DNA of 7,155 nucleotides. Source: Chrysiogenia bacterium. GTDB taxonomy: Bacteria > JAGRBM01. The DNA lies in NCBI GenBank assembly GCA_020434085.1, contig JAGRBM010000564.1, positions 1 to 7,155 of the forward strand, in the 5' to 3' direction. Of the stretch, positions 6,907 through 7,155 are shown piece after piece (position 1 is the stretch's first letter; each line of letters opens with the position of its first letter). The position numbers and the translations under genes are program-made. The notes below the pieces were generated by a model, which had not been told where the DNA came from, ran no database searches, and was given only the letters and a program-made list of their open reading frames with translations.

Positions 6907-7155
6907 ATGGCAGGCAAAACACGGGTCGCCATCTGCGGAGCGACCGGCTACACGGGATTCGAGCTCATCCGGCTCCTGCTCAACCACCCCAACGTGGAAA
7001 TCACCTCGCTCACCTCGCGCCAGAGTGCCGGGATGAAGATCAGCCAGGTGCTGCGCAGCGTGGCCGGCCGGTGTGAGATCGAACTGGAACAGATCGACCC
7101 GGACGCCATCTCGGAGAAAGCCGACCTCGTCTTCACCGCGCTTCCCCACAAGGAG
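6907..7155 (+). CDS. argC: N-acetyl-gamma-glutamyl-phosphate reductase, 5' part
   Basis: Partial gene: 83 codons are visible and the frame is open at the window edge. ArgC reduces N-acetylglutamyl-5-phosphate to the semialdehyde with NADPH in arginine synthesis; cytoplasmic. The visible part is the N-terminal Rossmann fold with [18 protein letters not shown] (7-24), the [13 protein letters not shown] segment (26-38) typical of ArgC, and the start of the ALPHKE motif (78-83). The YTG after GATG and the ALPH motif separate it from the related asd fold. The catalytic cysteine lies beyond the edge. It starts 19 bases after the rpsI terminator, too close for a complete promoter between them. Confidence 0.93.
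   Translation, partial: MAGKTRVAICGATGYTGFELIRLLLNHPNVEITSLTSRQSAGMKISQVLRSVAGRCEIELEQIDPDAISEKADLVFTALPHKE

Overview
This is a high-GC bacterial window in which every gene reads on the + strand. In order it holds leuB (3-isopropylmalate dehydrogenase), asd (aspartate-semialdehyde dehydrogenase), a 664-residue exported protein with a C-terminal sorting signal of the CTERM type, a 237-residue outer-membrane beta-barrel protein, truA (tRNA pseudouridine synthase A), rplM (ribosomal protein L13), rpsI (ribosomal protein S9), and the first 83 codons of argC (N-acetyl-gamma-glutamyl-phosphate reductase), which runs off the right edge. There are no tRNA or rRNA genes, insertion sequences, CRISPR arrays or phage genes.

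The GC content, the Gram-negative outer-membrane protein ending in phenylalanine, the GGC-type C-terminal anchor and the leuB-asd ... truA ... rplM-rpsI-argC layout suggest a relative of the former Deltaproteobacteria (Myxococcota, Desulfobacterota or a neighbouring uncultured lineage). This is an inference from gene content and family resemblance; no taxon can be fixed from the window.

Transcription appears to fall into blocks. leuB and asd form a biosynthetic block (leucine; lysine/threonine/methionine/diaminopimelate) closed by a hairpin terminator at 2218-2247. The exported pair and truA follow: the first two overlap by 4 bases and truA starts 21 bases further on, so all three probably share a transcript. 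A near-consensus sigma-70 promoter at 5862-5890 then drives rplM-rpsI through a leader of about 67 bases that can fold. A very strong terminator at 6853-6887 ends that unit, and argC starts only 19 bases after it.

The least ordinary part is the exported pair at 2315-5019. A secreted, cysteine-containing, propeller-like and Ig/FN3-like protein with a GGC-transmembrane-arginine tail is translationally coupled to a barrel that resembles the MXAN_2562 family of myxobacteria. It sits between housekeeping genes and is the best candidate for an undescribed cell-surface system. The intergenic gaps are all under 130 bases; what they hold is listed in the features.
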